A stretch of 18,397 bases of DNA from Candidatus Peribacteraceae bacterium. Its GTDB lineage: Bacteria > Patescibacteriota > Gracilibacteria > Peribacterales > Peribacteraceae. Position numbers and translations under genes: made by a program. The stretch is from assembly GCA_018062585.1 (NCBI GenBank), contig JAGORY010000011.1:1801-20197 (forward strand), given 5' to 3'. A model generated the notes under the pieces. It was not told where the DNA came from. It made no database searches and was given only the letters and a program-made list of their open reading frames with translations. The first letter of the stretch is position 1, and each line of letters starts with the position of its first letter. This document shows positions 8,601 through 14,617 of this stretch, piece after piece.

Positions 8601-9885
8601 CCTCAAGAACTACCCCGAACCCACGGAGATCATGAAGAAGCACGGCGCCGACGCGGTGCGCTTCGCACTCATGAGCTCCCCCGCCGTCCGCGCCGAGGAC
8701 CTCAGGTTCTCTGAAAAATTTGTCGCCGAGGCTGTGAGGTCCGTGTTACTCCCGCTCTGGAATGCATATAGGTTGTTTGTCACATACGCGAATGCCGTGG
8801 ACTGGAAACCGAGCATCGATTTCTCTCTCCATAACGCTCAGTCCAAGAACGTGCTCGACCGCTGGATGATCCTGAAGACACAGGAACTCGTCAATAAAAT
8901 GACCGCCGAGCTCGAGCGCTACGACCTGTCTGCAACGTGCGCCCACCTCTCGGATTCCATCGACGACCTCACGAACTGGTACGTACGCCTGAGCCGCCGG
9001 CGTCTCGCGGGAAAAGAAGAAGGACAAACAGAAGCGCTCGATACTCTGTACCGCGTCCTCCTTGCCACAAATCAGCTGCTCGCGCCATTCTGTCCGTTCA
9101 TTACCGAAGACATCTACCTGAATCTCTCGCCCGAAGACCACGGCTCGATCCACTTCACGGATTGGCCGGTCACGACCGAGCTCACGGATGAGGATCGGAA
9201 AGTGATCTCGCTCATGGACTCCACGCGCGCCGTCGTCACACTCGGCCTCTCACTTCGTTCTGATGCCAAGCTCGGCGTCAGGCAGCCACTCACGTCCGTC
9301 ACTTTCGCACTGCCACCATCCGATACCGCCGGCGTCATCAAGGAGCTCATCATGGAAGAACTGAACGTGAAGCAGGTTATCGATGTCATCGACGCTGCGT
9401 CTTTGGGCTCAGCCATCGTCATGGTCGACGCGCGCAAAACCGGCAAGCGCCTCGGGGCTCGCGTGCAGGACGTGATCAAAGCCGGCAAAGCAGGACAGTT
9501 CGAGGAGAAGGACGGCACGATCGTGATCCTCGGCGAAGCGTTCACGTACGACGAAGCGAAGATCGTCTACCAAAGCAAAGAAGGCAAAGCGGTCGCCGCA
9601 GGAAACGGCATCGTCGTCACGATCGATACGACACTCACGCCGGCTCTCGAACTCGAAGGTCAAGCCCGAGAACTCATCCGCGCCATCCAGCAAATGCGCA
9701 AAGATGCAGGACTGGAATTCACGGACACCGTGAAGCTACACCTCAAAGGCGCCGAGACAATCATGGAGACGCACGGAGAGCTGGTCCTCGAGGAAACGCG
9801 ATCCGTCCTCGGTGAAAATAACGGCAAACCAGACACTGCGGATGTGGGAGGAGCGAAGGTCACGATTGCGATTGAGAAGAAGTAG
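5617..9885 (+). CDS. ileS: Isoleucyl-tRNA synthetase (type 2) with two inserted histidine-phosphatase domains
   Basis: 1422 aa; it charges tRNA-Ile with isoleucine in the cytosol. Class I motifs are present: HYGH (55-58) and KMSKR (991-995). The editing domain has TTGWTLPGN and GTGIVHIAPGYGEDD. The CWFESGSMPYAQ segment (917-928), the anticodon-binding helices and the C-terminal region of type 2 IleRS follow. Two histidine-phosphatase domains interrupt the catalytic core. Domain 1, about 495-690, has R501-H502-A-E, SPLMRT, and a second His (H652 in THAD). Domain 2, about 719-905, has R725-H726-G-E, NERYYGALGG and H871 in GHGG. Between them sits DLHKETVDEILW (696-707), the short segment IleRS normally has there, so the domains occupy two different sites. 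Removing both leaves about 1030 aa, the usual length. Family N-termini begin MFxPVD, matching the ATG at 5617; the in-frame ATG at 5566 is not favoured. Confidence 0.95.
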   Translation: MFDPVDADASLPDLETGILKYWQEEDTFKRSMKRRENGEVFSFYDGPPFATGLPHYGHLLAGTIKDVIPRYQTMRGKFVKRRFGWDCHGLPVENIIEKEHGLKSKQDIEALGVANFNAMCRAAVQRYTGDWRQVVERMGRWVDMDNDYRTMDPEFMESIWWVFKQLHSQGLIYEGWKPMHICPRCQTPLSNFEVTQGYKDIQDYSITAMFELVDEPNSFLLAWTTTGWTLPGNLFLAVHPDVNYATVTYDGKRYTVAKDLVEKVFHDKEYAVAGEVKGRTLVGKKYTPLFPYFADTYKETNAFHVVSADFVTTTDGTGIVHIAPGYGEDDFLLGQREKIAMLQHVGIDGSFKKEVTDFAGKQAKPKDDHQSGDKMIAKWLKDHKKLFKAESFNHSYAHCWRCDTPLLNYATSSWFVAVEKVKPKMLSANSKTAWVPSHLRDGRFGKWLEGARDWAISRNRFWGTPLPIWRNTITGEIEVIGSRDELMAKAPERFTKLIVARHAESKGNVERIYQGKAPGTELTETGKRQAKALAEKVVDTTKNLKVTAIYCSPLMRTHGTAQAIAEECDAPIFIDERLREVSFGEYEGKHIDFDDLTFIRERRAHKLEKGHLESIYHFEGMETWSSIELRVRDFLDEVLSNHKGEAIAIVTHADLVMNMKHIFTGEDPHKIVHQPYPELAGMQTFYWDHERKAQMDLHKETVDEILWGSEREAGSGKRVELTLVRHGETDLNKQKIMQGGDVDMPLNKVGKEQAKAAAANLKDQEFDVVISSNLKRASETATIICKELGLRYNGGYDVFNERYYGALGGKPAEDIMADHGPTKPMKGLSPVWLKITPEGGESFDQFIRRIQRGHDFLLKEFAGKKVLLIGHGGVTRAMNFVTGASYEEAALAEPKNGHAQTFTLVPQMRRIEEVLDCWFESGSMPYAQEHFPFKTGADVPPGFPADFIAEGLDQTRGWFYTLTVLSAALFDCPAFKNCIVNGTVLAEDGKKMSKRLKNYPEPTEIMKKHGADAVRFALMSSPAVRAEDLRFSEKFVAEAVRSVLLPLWNAYRLFVTYANAVDWKPSIDFSLHNAQSKNVLDRWMILKTQELVNKMTAELERYDLSATCAHLSDSIDDLTNWYVRLSRRRLAGKEEGQTEALDTLYRVLLATNQLLAPFCPFITEDIYLNLSPEDHGSIHFTDWPVTTELTDEDRKVISLMDSTRAVVTLGLSLRSDAKLGVRQPLTSVTFALPPSDTAGVIKELIMEELNVKQVIDVIDAASLGSAIVMVDARKTGKRLGARVQDVIKAGKAGQFEEKDGTIVILGEAFTYDEAKIVYQSKEGKAVAAGNGIVVTIDTTLTPALELEGQARELIRAIQQMRKDAGLEFTDTVKLHLKGAETIMETHGELVLEETRSVLGENNGKPDTADVGGAKVTIAIEKK
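7745..7772 (+). repeat. 14-bp tandem repeat in the linker before the second phosphatase domain
   Basis: AGCGGGAAGCGGGT occurs twice head to tail (7745-7758, 7759-7772) and begins a third time. It encodes the SEREAGSGKR linker between DLHKETVDEILW and the second phosphatase domain. The unit is not a multiple of three, so each copy is read in a different frame, and a change in copy number would shift the frame. Confidence 0.85.
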
Positions 9886-9920
9886 GGGTGACATTGCCGA
9901 GCTTTTTGTAGTGACACTGA

Positions 9921-9968
9921 GCCGTTTTTTGTAGAGACGCAACATGTTGCGTCTCTACAAAAAACGGC
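9921..9968. repeat. 48-bp perfect palindrome downstream of ileS
   Basis: Bases 9921-9944 are the exact reverse complement of 9945-9968, centred on AACATGTT, with T6 and A6 runs inside the arms. The core (GTAGAGACGCAAC and its complement) resembles palindromes I recall from intergenic regions of unrelated bacteria, so this may be a mobile REP/MITE-like unit. It can also form a very strong hairpin at the ileS 3' end. A related partial stretch (TTTTTGTAGTGAC) lies just upstream at about 9903-9915. Confidence 0.85.
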
Positions 9969-9986
9969 AACAAGAGAATCATCTCG

Positions 9987-9995
9987 TGATACAAT
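9987..9995 (+). promoter_or_regulatory. Extended -10 promoter of the holin-like gene, leaderless type
   Basis: TG-A-TACAAT ends 7 nt before the ATG at 10003. It lies right after the 48-bp palindrome, so the gene can be transcribed independently of ileS. No convincing -35 is visible. Confidence 0.55.
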
Positions 9996-10002
9996 CCTTC
10001 TC

Positions 10003-10398
10003 ATGTCCGAAACATCCTCCTCCATGTCTCCGGCTCTCAAGTTGGCTCTCAAAGCCGTCGTGAACGTACTGCTCGTCTGGGGCATGAATGCGTTTCTCCC
10101 GAGCTACTTCTCCGTCTTCGGAGGCCTTCCCGCGTACGTCATCATTGGAAGCCTGCTGACGCTCATGAACATGTTCCTGCGTCCGCTCCTCGCAATCGTG
10201 ACATTCCCGCTGCATCTGCTCTTCACGCTGTTTACGACTATCGGCGTCAACGCGTTCTTCGTCTTTGTCATCTATGAAATAACGCTGAAGATGGACCCCG
10301 CTGTCGTGGCCATGGCCATCACCGGCGGGCTCACGGGCTGGCTCATTGTGAGCTGTATCTTGGGACTCGCGAACTGGATCATGAAGCACGTGTTCTGA
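10003..10398 (+). CDS. Phage-holin-family-4-like small membrane protein
   Basis: 131 aa with four hydrophobic segments, at about residues 15-35, 40-62, 65-92 and 98-125. The pattern LPAYVIIGSLLTLMNMFLRPLLAIVTFPLHLLFTLF agrees with the phage holin superfamily IV (Pfam Phage_holin_4_2). That family is widespread in bacterial chromosomes without any phage nearby. Such chromosomal members are integral membrane proteins of unknown role; the name does not imply lysis. No phage genes are seen around it. The start is fixed by the extended -10 box 7 nt upstream. tmRNA follows under its own promoter. Confidence 0.8.
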   Translation: MSETSSSMSPALKLALKAVVNVLLVWGMNAFLPSYFSVFGGLPAYVIIGSLLTLMNMFLRPLLAIVTFPLHLLFTLFTTIGVNAFFVFVIYEITLKMDPAVVAMAITGGLTGWLIVSCILGLANWIMKHVF

Positions 10399-10434
10399 AA
10401 TTCCCTCACAAAATCAAATCTCGCTAGTATTTCG

Positions 10435-10443
10435 TGGTATAAT
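10435..10443 (+). promoter_or_regulatory. Extended -10 promoter of tmRNA
   Basis: TG-G-TATAAT is a perfect extended -10 box. Transcription would start near 10450, giving a precursor with a leader of about 110 nt before the mature tmRNA 5' end. No clear -35 hexamer is seen. Confidence 0.6.
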
Positions 10444-10466
10444 AGTTTCTCGTTCTTACGCATCAT

Positions 10467-10509
10467 TGGGGATGACCCCACTGCGCTCGCTACGGCGAGC
10501 TTCGAGGGG
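10467..10509 (+). promoter_or_regulatory. Structured 5' leader of pre-tmRNA
   Basis: Two hairpins compete. TGGGG-ATGA-CCCCA occupies 10467-10480. GCTCGC-TACG-GCGAGC occupies 10485-10500, with a UNCG-type tetraloop, and can be extended by CCCC 10476-10479 pairing with GGGG 10506-10509. They would be removed with the leader during 5' processing. Confidence 0.45.
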
Positions 10510-10561
10510 CGGGAGGAGGGATGTATCCTTTCTTTCAAATCCTCTGCTCATTAACACCATT

Positions 10562-10960
10562 GGGGATGACAGGCTTCGACAGCGTGAATCTGCGTTGTTT
10601 GTGTCTCGATCCGGGATTGCTCTGGTTCCCGTTACCCACCGTTGCACCACATAATTGCCAAAAGCAATTTCATGGCTCGCGTGAAGGAGGTAGCGAACTC
10701 TGTTCGTTTGCCTTCCCTCGTTGCGGCCTAAGGTCTGATTCAGTTCGGACCGCGTTTCTCTCTTGATCCTCGCTGGAGAGATGAAACGTCACTAGCGAGG
10801 TTGGATTCCGACTGACGTGACGGACTCCTGACTAAAGCGTCATCACTTCCGCCCTTTTCTCTGTTGTTCTCCTATTGGGTGGAAGAACTGAGAACAACAT
10901 GATCGTACAGACCTTCGGCGTACACGTTGGACCCGGGTTCAACTCCCGGCATCTCCACCA
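10562..10960 (+). ncRNA. ssrA: tmRNA (transfer-messenger RNA)
   Basis: 399 nt. The 5' end GGGGATGACAGGCTTCGACAG carries the tmRNA 5' hallmark. The 3' end has a T arm (CCGGG-TTCAACT-CCCGG), an acceptor strand CATCTCC pairing with the 5' GGGGATG with one G-U pair, and an encoded CCA. A tag frame fits 10657-10731: resume codon GCC, then 24 codons reading AKSNFMARVKEVANSVRLPSLVAA, then TAA. The final VAA matches the degradation signal seen at the end of ssrA tags. tmRNA with SmpB frees ribosomes stalled on broken mRNAs and tags the product for proteolysis. The tag is longer than the 8-15 residues common elsewhere. The resume codon is inferred: A-A-T-T before GCC places the required A at -4. Confidence 0.93.
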
Positions 10961-10988
10961 CCTTAACTAGCGGGGTCATGTTAATCCC

Positions 10989-10997
10989 TGTTATGAT
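10989..10997 (+). promoter_or_regulatory. Extended -10 promoter of the 99-aa membrane gene
   Basis: TG-T-TATGAT lies 22 nt before the ATG at 11020, which would give a leader of about 16 nt. It starts 28 nt after the tmRNA 3' end. Confidence 0.45.
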
Positions 10998-11019
10998 GCG
11001 TTAAAGATTCCCAATCTTC

Positions 11020-11319
11020 ATGAAGCAATCAATACAGTCACGTAACATTTCGCCTTATGTATTGGGCGCTTTTGCATATTTTGGTGCAAACCAATTCATT
11101 CGCTTCTTGCTAAATTTTCTCGAACTCTACGTTTATAACTTTGTAAGTCGAGATGCGGCAAACTCACTTTCATTCCCCATCTTCTTAATTGCTCCAGCCT
11201 TGTCAGTTTTGGTCGCGTGGACTCTTCAAAAAGAAAATCACTACCGATTGGGTATATTTGTTGGTCTCGGAATAAACTTTCTCCTAGGCTTTTATCAGTT
11301 CGGTCAGAGTATTGGATAG
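11020..11319 (+). CDS. Small hypothetical membrane protein, 99 aa
   Basis: Not recognised. Three hydrophobic stretches are visible: about residues 12-42 (YVLGAFAYFGANQFIRFLLNF), 50-68 (SFPIFLIAPALSVLVAW) and 76-96 (LGIFVGLGINFLLGFYQFG). The local base composition is clearly more AT-rich than ileS or the MATE gene, which may mark recent acquisition or simply a fast-evolving gene. An extended -10 box precedes it. The coding call rests on hydrophobic patterning and a promoter-ORF arrangement, not on homology. Confidence 0.6.
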   Translation: MKQSIQSRNISPYVLGAFAYFGANQFIRFLLNFLELYVYNFVSRDAANSLSFPIFLIAPALSVLVAWTLQKENHYRLGIFVGLGINFLLGFYQFGQSIG

Positions 11320-11464
11320 GCGGATTTTAGAAACTGGTTCCAATTCATAAATATCTGCTGCAATTGGTTCCATTCATTTCGAATCCTTTCCACCACACCT
11401 CTCCCGTATCCAGAGGTTTCTATTGCAATCTTCTTAATATGGTATGGCATTAATAATGCAGTCA

Positions 11465-11473
11465 TGCCATAAT
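11465..11473 (+). promoter_or_regulatory. Extended -10 promoter of the Fic gene, leaderless type
   Basis: TG-C-CATAAT ends 6 nt before the ATG at 11480. This supports 11480 over the upstream in-frame ATGs at 11444 and 11456, which would place the promoter inside the coding region. Confidence 0.5.
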
Positions 11474-11479
11474 AAGAAC

Positions 11480-12436
11480 ATGACACCCTTCGACCCTGCT
11501 CAGGGCAAGCTTCTGGACCCACGCATTCGCAAACGGCTCGATGAGAAACTTGCGAAGCTCAACAAACTTCGACCACTCAGTGTATCGCACGTACAGAAAT
11601 TACGCGGACAACTGGAGATCGAAATGACGTATAACTCCAATGCCATTGAAGGAAACAGCCTCACGCTACGCGAGACGTGGCTCGTGCTGAATGAAGGCAT
11701 CACCATCAAGGGGAAACCGCTCAAAGATCACCTCGAAGCAAAAGATCACCAGGAAGCACTCGATTTTCTCTATGAGCTTATTTCAGGTCAACATTGTACG
11801 ATTTCCGAGTATCTCATTCGACAATTCCATCAGCTTGTCGTTCGGGAAACCGAAAAGGAGTGGGCAGGAAAATACAGGAATGGCACGGTTATCATCGGAG
11901 GAGCCAAGCATATGCCACCGGATGCTCTCGATGTGCCGAGACAGATGGAGAATCTCATTCATTGGCTCAAGAAAAACGATGGGAAACTGCATACCGTTGA
12001 ACTGGCCGCCATTTTGCATCACAAGCTCGCTTTTATTCACCCTTTCTTCGATGGTAACGGACGGACGTCTCGCCTTGTGATGAACGTCGTTCTGATGCGC
12101 AAAGGATTCCCGCTCGCTATTATTCTCAAAAATGATCGGAGGAAATACTATGATGTCCTGCAAAAAGCAGATGGCGGTGACCTTATACCTCTTGTACTTT
12201 TCCTTGCACAAGCTGTTGAAAGAACTCTTGATCTCTATCTGCGTACATTTGCCAAAGAGAAATCTGATTCTCTCCTCACTCTCGCTGAGGTCAGCAAAAA
12301 GACTCCATACAGCCAAAAATACATCAATCTTCTCGCCCGTACGGGGCGTATCTTCGCGGTAAAGCGTGGGAGGATATGGTACACAACGCAAGAAGCCATC
12401 GATGAGTACCGAAGAGGAAGATTGAGAAAACGTTAA
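11480..12436 (+). CDS. Fic-domain protein (class II, self-inhibited) with C-terminal helical/HTH-like region
   Basis: 318 aa. Fic enzymes transfer AMP, or sometimes other nucleotide or phosphate groups, to Ser, Thr or Tyr of target proteins. The catalytic motif HPFFDGNGRTSR (187-198) is complete. The inhibitory helix motif SNAIEG (53-58) precedes it, which makes this a class II Fic whose Glu57 should block ATP until released. The order Fic_N, Fic, then a C-terminal segment (about 263-308, AEVSKKTPYSQKYINLLARTG) with a DNA-binding-like helix pair is common for free-standing Fic proteins. Residues 3-9 are encoded by a REP-like repeat. No antitoxin gene is adjacent, as expected for self-inhibited forms. 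The stop overlaps that of a convergent 40-codon ORF. The target is unknown. Confidence 0.93.
   Translation: MTPFDPAQGKLLDPRIRKRLDEKLAKLNKLRPLSVSHVQKLRGQLEIEMTYNSNAIEGNSLTLRETWLVLNEGITIKGKPLKDHLEAKDHQEALDFLYELISGQHCTISEYLIRQFHQLVVRETEKEWAGKYRNGTVIIGGAKHMPPDALDVPRQMENLIHWLKKNDGKLHTVELAAILHHKLAFIHPFFDGNGRTSRLVMNVVLMRKGFPLAIILKNDRRKYYDVLQKADGGDLIPLVLFLAQAVERTLDLYLRTFAKEKSDSLLTLAEVSKKTPYSQKYINLLARTGRIFAVKRGRIWYTTQEAIDEYRRGRLRKR
11487..11510. repeat. REP-like portable repeat (ACPEQGRRV type) inside the start of the Fic gene
   Basis: The 24-nt stretch, with inner inverted repeat CCCTG-CT-CAGGG (11494-11505), encodes ACPEQGRR on the minus strand. I recall this peptide as a spurious translation of a repeat that recurs in many environmental bacterial genomes. 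Here it is translated on the plus strand as PFDPAQGK. Confidence 0.6.
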
Positions 12437-12555
12437 GATGTGAGCATCCCTATCTGCTCCGCCCAGCCTAGAATCAGCTCCTCAAGCCGGTGTAAACTTT
12501 TTCGCAGGATGTCCACCAATATCTTATCAAAGCCAAAAGTTTTTTTGTCATTCAT
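12433..12555 (-). CDS. Small hypothetical ORF, 40 aa
   Basis: ATG at 12555, stop TAA at 12433-12435. The product is a single charged amphipathic helix containing FDKILVDILRKSLHRLEELI. It begins 30 nt after the tspO stop on the same strand and shares TTAA with the Fic gene stop, so a tspO operon is plausible. A short related peptide (FARLEEMIL) can be read upstream of tspO at about 13023-13085. Function is unknown, and it may be a gene remnant. Confidence 0.4.
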   Translation of the reverse strand: MNDKKTFGFDKILVDILRKSLHRLEELILGWAEQIGMLTS

Positions 12556-12585
12556 TAAGATTTGTTTCGCGTTCGATGTTTTTTG

Positions 12586-12984
12586 TTATTTAAAATTCAA
12601 ATACGTTATCGTGAGCTGCAACACAGTGGCAAATGCAACCCACAACAGGTACGGAATTTGAGCGTAGGTAATCCAAGGAGCGTATGGGAAAATATTTCGC
12701 ATAGCCCAGATCAATGTTCCGAGAACCAGAAAAATATCGATACTTGCGAGCAGGTTGCTTCGAAGACCGAACTGCAGAGGCGTGAATGCAAGATTGAAAA
12801 TGAGATTCAGTGCAAAGGGCAATGCAATCATCCAGCCGATCTTCTTCTGTCCCGCCATGACAAAAACAGTGCCAAAAGAGATGATGATGGCGATATAGAG
12901 CACCGTCCACACGGGTCCGAAGATAGAAGCCGGAGGAGCCCAAGAGGGTTTGATGAGCTGTTGATACCATGTGAAAGTCTCCAT
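12586..12984 (-). CDS. TspO/MBR family protein
   Basis: 132 aa, five membrane helices. Family signatures are visible: KPSWAPPASIFGPVWTVLY (12-30), an N-x-x-F-x-x-L-Q-F-G segment, and PYLLWVAFATVLQLTITYLN near the end. TspO proteins bind porphyrins and other hydrophobic ligands and are linked to stress and tetrapyrrole handling in bacteria. The bacterial physiological role is still debated, and no tetrapyrrole genes are nearby. The start is supported by an extended -10 box 6 nt upstream. A 40-codon ORF follows 30 nt downstream. Confidence 0.92.
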   Translation of the reverse strand: METFTWYQQLIKPSWAPPASIFGPVWTVLYIAIIISFGTVFVMAGQKKIGWMIALPFALNLIFNLAFTPLQFGLRSNLLASIDIFLVLGTLIWAMRNIFPYAPWITYAQIPYLLWVAFATVLQLTITYLNFK

Positions 12985-12990
12985 GCTTGC

Positions 12991-12999
12991 ATGGTAGCA
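12991..12999 (-). promoter_or_regulatory. Extended -10 promoter of the TspO gene, leaderless type
   Basis: On the minus strand TG-C-TACCAT ends 6 nt before the ATG at 12984. Confidence 0.5.
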
Positions 13000-13094
13000 T
13001 CAAATGCAACTGCCGAGTGATTTCAGCAGTGCGCACAACGCAGAATCATCTCTTCAAGGCGTGCAAACTTTATCGTAATCTCCACCACACTTCC

Positions 13095-13123
13095 TTTACA
13101 AAGAGTCCGGCGCTCTGTAGCGT
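13095..13123 (+). promoter_or_regulatory. Candidate promoter of the MATE gene
   Basis: TTTACA (13095-13100), 17 nt, TAGCGT (13118-13123), ending 10 nt before the ATG at 13134. The -35 is good and the -10 is weak. The predicted leader is at most a few nucleotides. Confidence 0.4.
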
Positions 13124-13133
13124 TCCGCAGTTT

Positions 13134-14540
13134 ATGGCGCAGCAATCTCACGACAAGCCGGCACGACACGATTTGACGACAGGCCCTCTCGGCAAGCAGC
13201 TGTGGCAGTTGGCATGGCCGATGATGCTGACGATGTTTTTCCATACGCTCTACAACCTCGTCGACGCGTTTTGGGTGAGTAAGTTATCTCCGGAATCGAT
13301 CGCGGCAGTCAGTATTTCACAGATCACCCTGTTTTTGATGATGGCACTCGGATTTGGCATCACAGCGGGCTCGGGCGTGGTGATGTCGATGGATATCGGC
13401 GCCAAGAACCAGCCCGAAGCCGAGCGCGTCCTCGGGCAGTCGTTCGTGCTGACGGCGATCATGGGCGTGTTCTTCACGATTATCGCACTGGTCTTTCGTA
13501 CGCAGCTCCTTACGCTCACAGGCGCAAGCGGCGCGATCTTCGAACCGGCGCTCGAGTATTTCACCGTAAACGCGGCGGGATCGCTGCTGTTTTTCACGAT
13601 GATCTCGATCATGTTCGCCTTCAACGCGCAGGGTGATACGTTCACGCTCACGAAATTATTCGCAGTATCCACGCTCGTGAACGGCATACTGGATCCTATT
13701 CTCATTTTCGGCTGGTACGGCGCGCCACCGCTCGGCATCCGCGGCGCGGCCGTGGCGACGCTCATCTCCCAGGCACTCTTCATCGTCCTCGCACTCACTT
13801 CGCTCTCGCGCCCGTCGCGCAGCGTTCCGTTCCACTTCCGTAATCTCAGCTTCCGGTGGGAATCGGTGAAGAAAGTCCTCAAGATCGGCATTCCCGCCGC
13901 TCTCACGCAGGTGATCAATCCCATCGGCCTCTCCGCTCTCACCATCATCACGGCGCAAGCGTTCCAAGAGCCGGGAGCAATCGCCTTCAGCCTTGGGTTC
14001 CGCATCGAATTCTTCGCCTACCTTCCCGCCGTCGGCTACGGATTCGCCGCAATGGCGATGATGGGACAGAGCATCGGCGCGGAGAAACTGGCGCGCGCCA
14101 AAGACGTGCTGCGGGCGGCATTGATGTACGCGTGCGGCATCGCTCTTGCCATGGGCATCGCGATCGCGATCTTTGCGCATCTGATCGTCACGATTTTCAC
14201 GGACGATCCGGCAGTCACCAGTTACGCGCTCCAGTACTTTCGCACGGTCGCGCCGCTCAGCTACGTGTTCCTCGCCGCAACGATGGTGGAAGCCAGCGCC
14301 TTCCAGGCGGTCGGCAAATCATGGCCGGGATTCTGGATTATGTGCGTACGCTTCCTCGTCGTTTCGCTGCCGCTCGCGTACGTGCTCACAGTCATTCTTC
14401 ATCTGCCGATCATGGGCGTGTGGATCGCGATCATCACGGGCAACATCGTGGCTTCTATCATCGGTTACGTCTGGATATGGTCGACGCTGAGCACATTCAC
14501 CTTCAAGGAAGTGAAAGAGACGGTGCATATGCATGGCTAG
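13134..14540 (+). CDS. MATE family efflux transporter
   Basis: 468 aa, about 12 membrane helices in two homologous halves, the normal length for the family. The N-terminus TTGPLGKQLWQLAWPMMLTMFFHTLYNLVDAFWVS is a textbook MATE opening: soluble tail, then helix 1 with PM and helix 2 with NLVDxFWVS. MATE pumps exchange Na+ or H+ for cationic or polyspecific compounds across the inner membrane. The coupling ion and substrate cannot be read here. The ATG at 13134 is preferred over the in-frame ATG at 12987, because the added 49 residues look nothing like the family and would run through the promoter. It stands alone, with a convergent gene 77 nt downstream. Confidence 0.93.
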   Translation: MAQQSHDKPARHDLTTGPLGKQLWQLAWPMMLTMFFHTLYNLVDAFWVSKLSPESIAAVSISQITLFLMMALGFGITAGSGVVMSMDIGAKNQPEAERVLGQSFVLTAIMGVFFTIIALVFRTQLLTLTGASGAIFEPALEYFTVNAAGSLLFFTMISIMFAFNAQGDTFTLTKLFAVSTLVNGILDPILIFGWYGAPPLGIRGAAVATLISQALFIVLALTSLSRPSRSVPFHFRNLSFRWESVKKVLKIGIPAALTQVINPIGLSALTIITAQAFQEPGAIAFSLGFRIEFFAYLPAVGYGFAAMAMMGQSIGAEKLARAKDVLRAALMYACGIALAMGIAIAIFAHLIVTIFTDDPAVTSYALQYFRTVAPLSYVFLAATMVEASAFQAVGKSWPGFWIMCVRFLVVSLPLAYVLTVILHLPIMGVWIAIITGNIVASIIGYVWIWSTLSTFTFKEVKETVHMHG

Positions 14541-14617
14541 TCGTACCGATGCGGGCCAATATGAAAAGTCGCGAATTATCGAGCGAAGCAGATTCCACCA
14601 ATTTCAAACCCTTTCCA

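Noticed and set aside
10456..10766. Several short ORFs on both strands between 10456 and 10766
   Set aside because: They lie within the tmRNA and its leader. Only the short tag frame at 10657-10731 is expected to be translated.
11304..11522. Minus-strand ORF containing ACPEQGRR before the Fic gene
   Set aside because: This peptide is the usual spurious translation of a REP-like repeat; the rest of the ORF is AT-rich intergenic sequence.
12987..13133. In-frame extension of the MATE gene to 12987
   Set aside because: The 49 extra residues are not MATE-like and overlap the TTTACA/TAGCGT promoter and the divergent tspO promoter.
13250..14005. Long minus-strand ORF (251 codons) inside the MATE gene
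   Set aside because: It is a shadow of the MATE coding frame with no protein-like motifs of its own.
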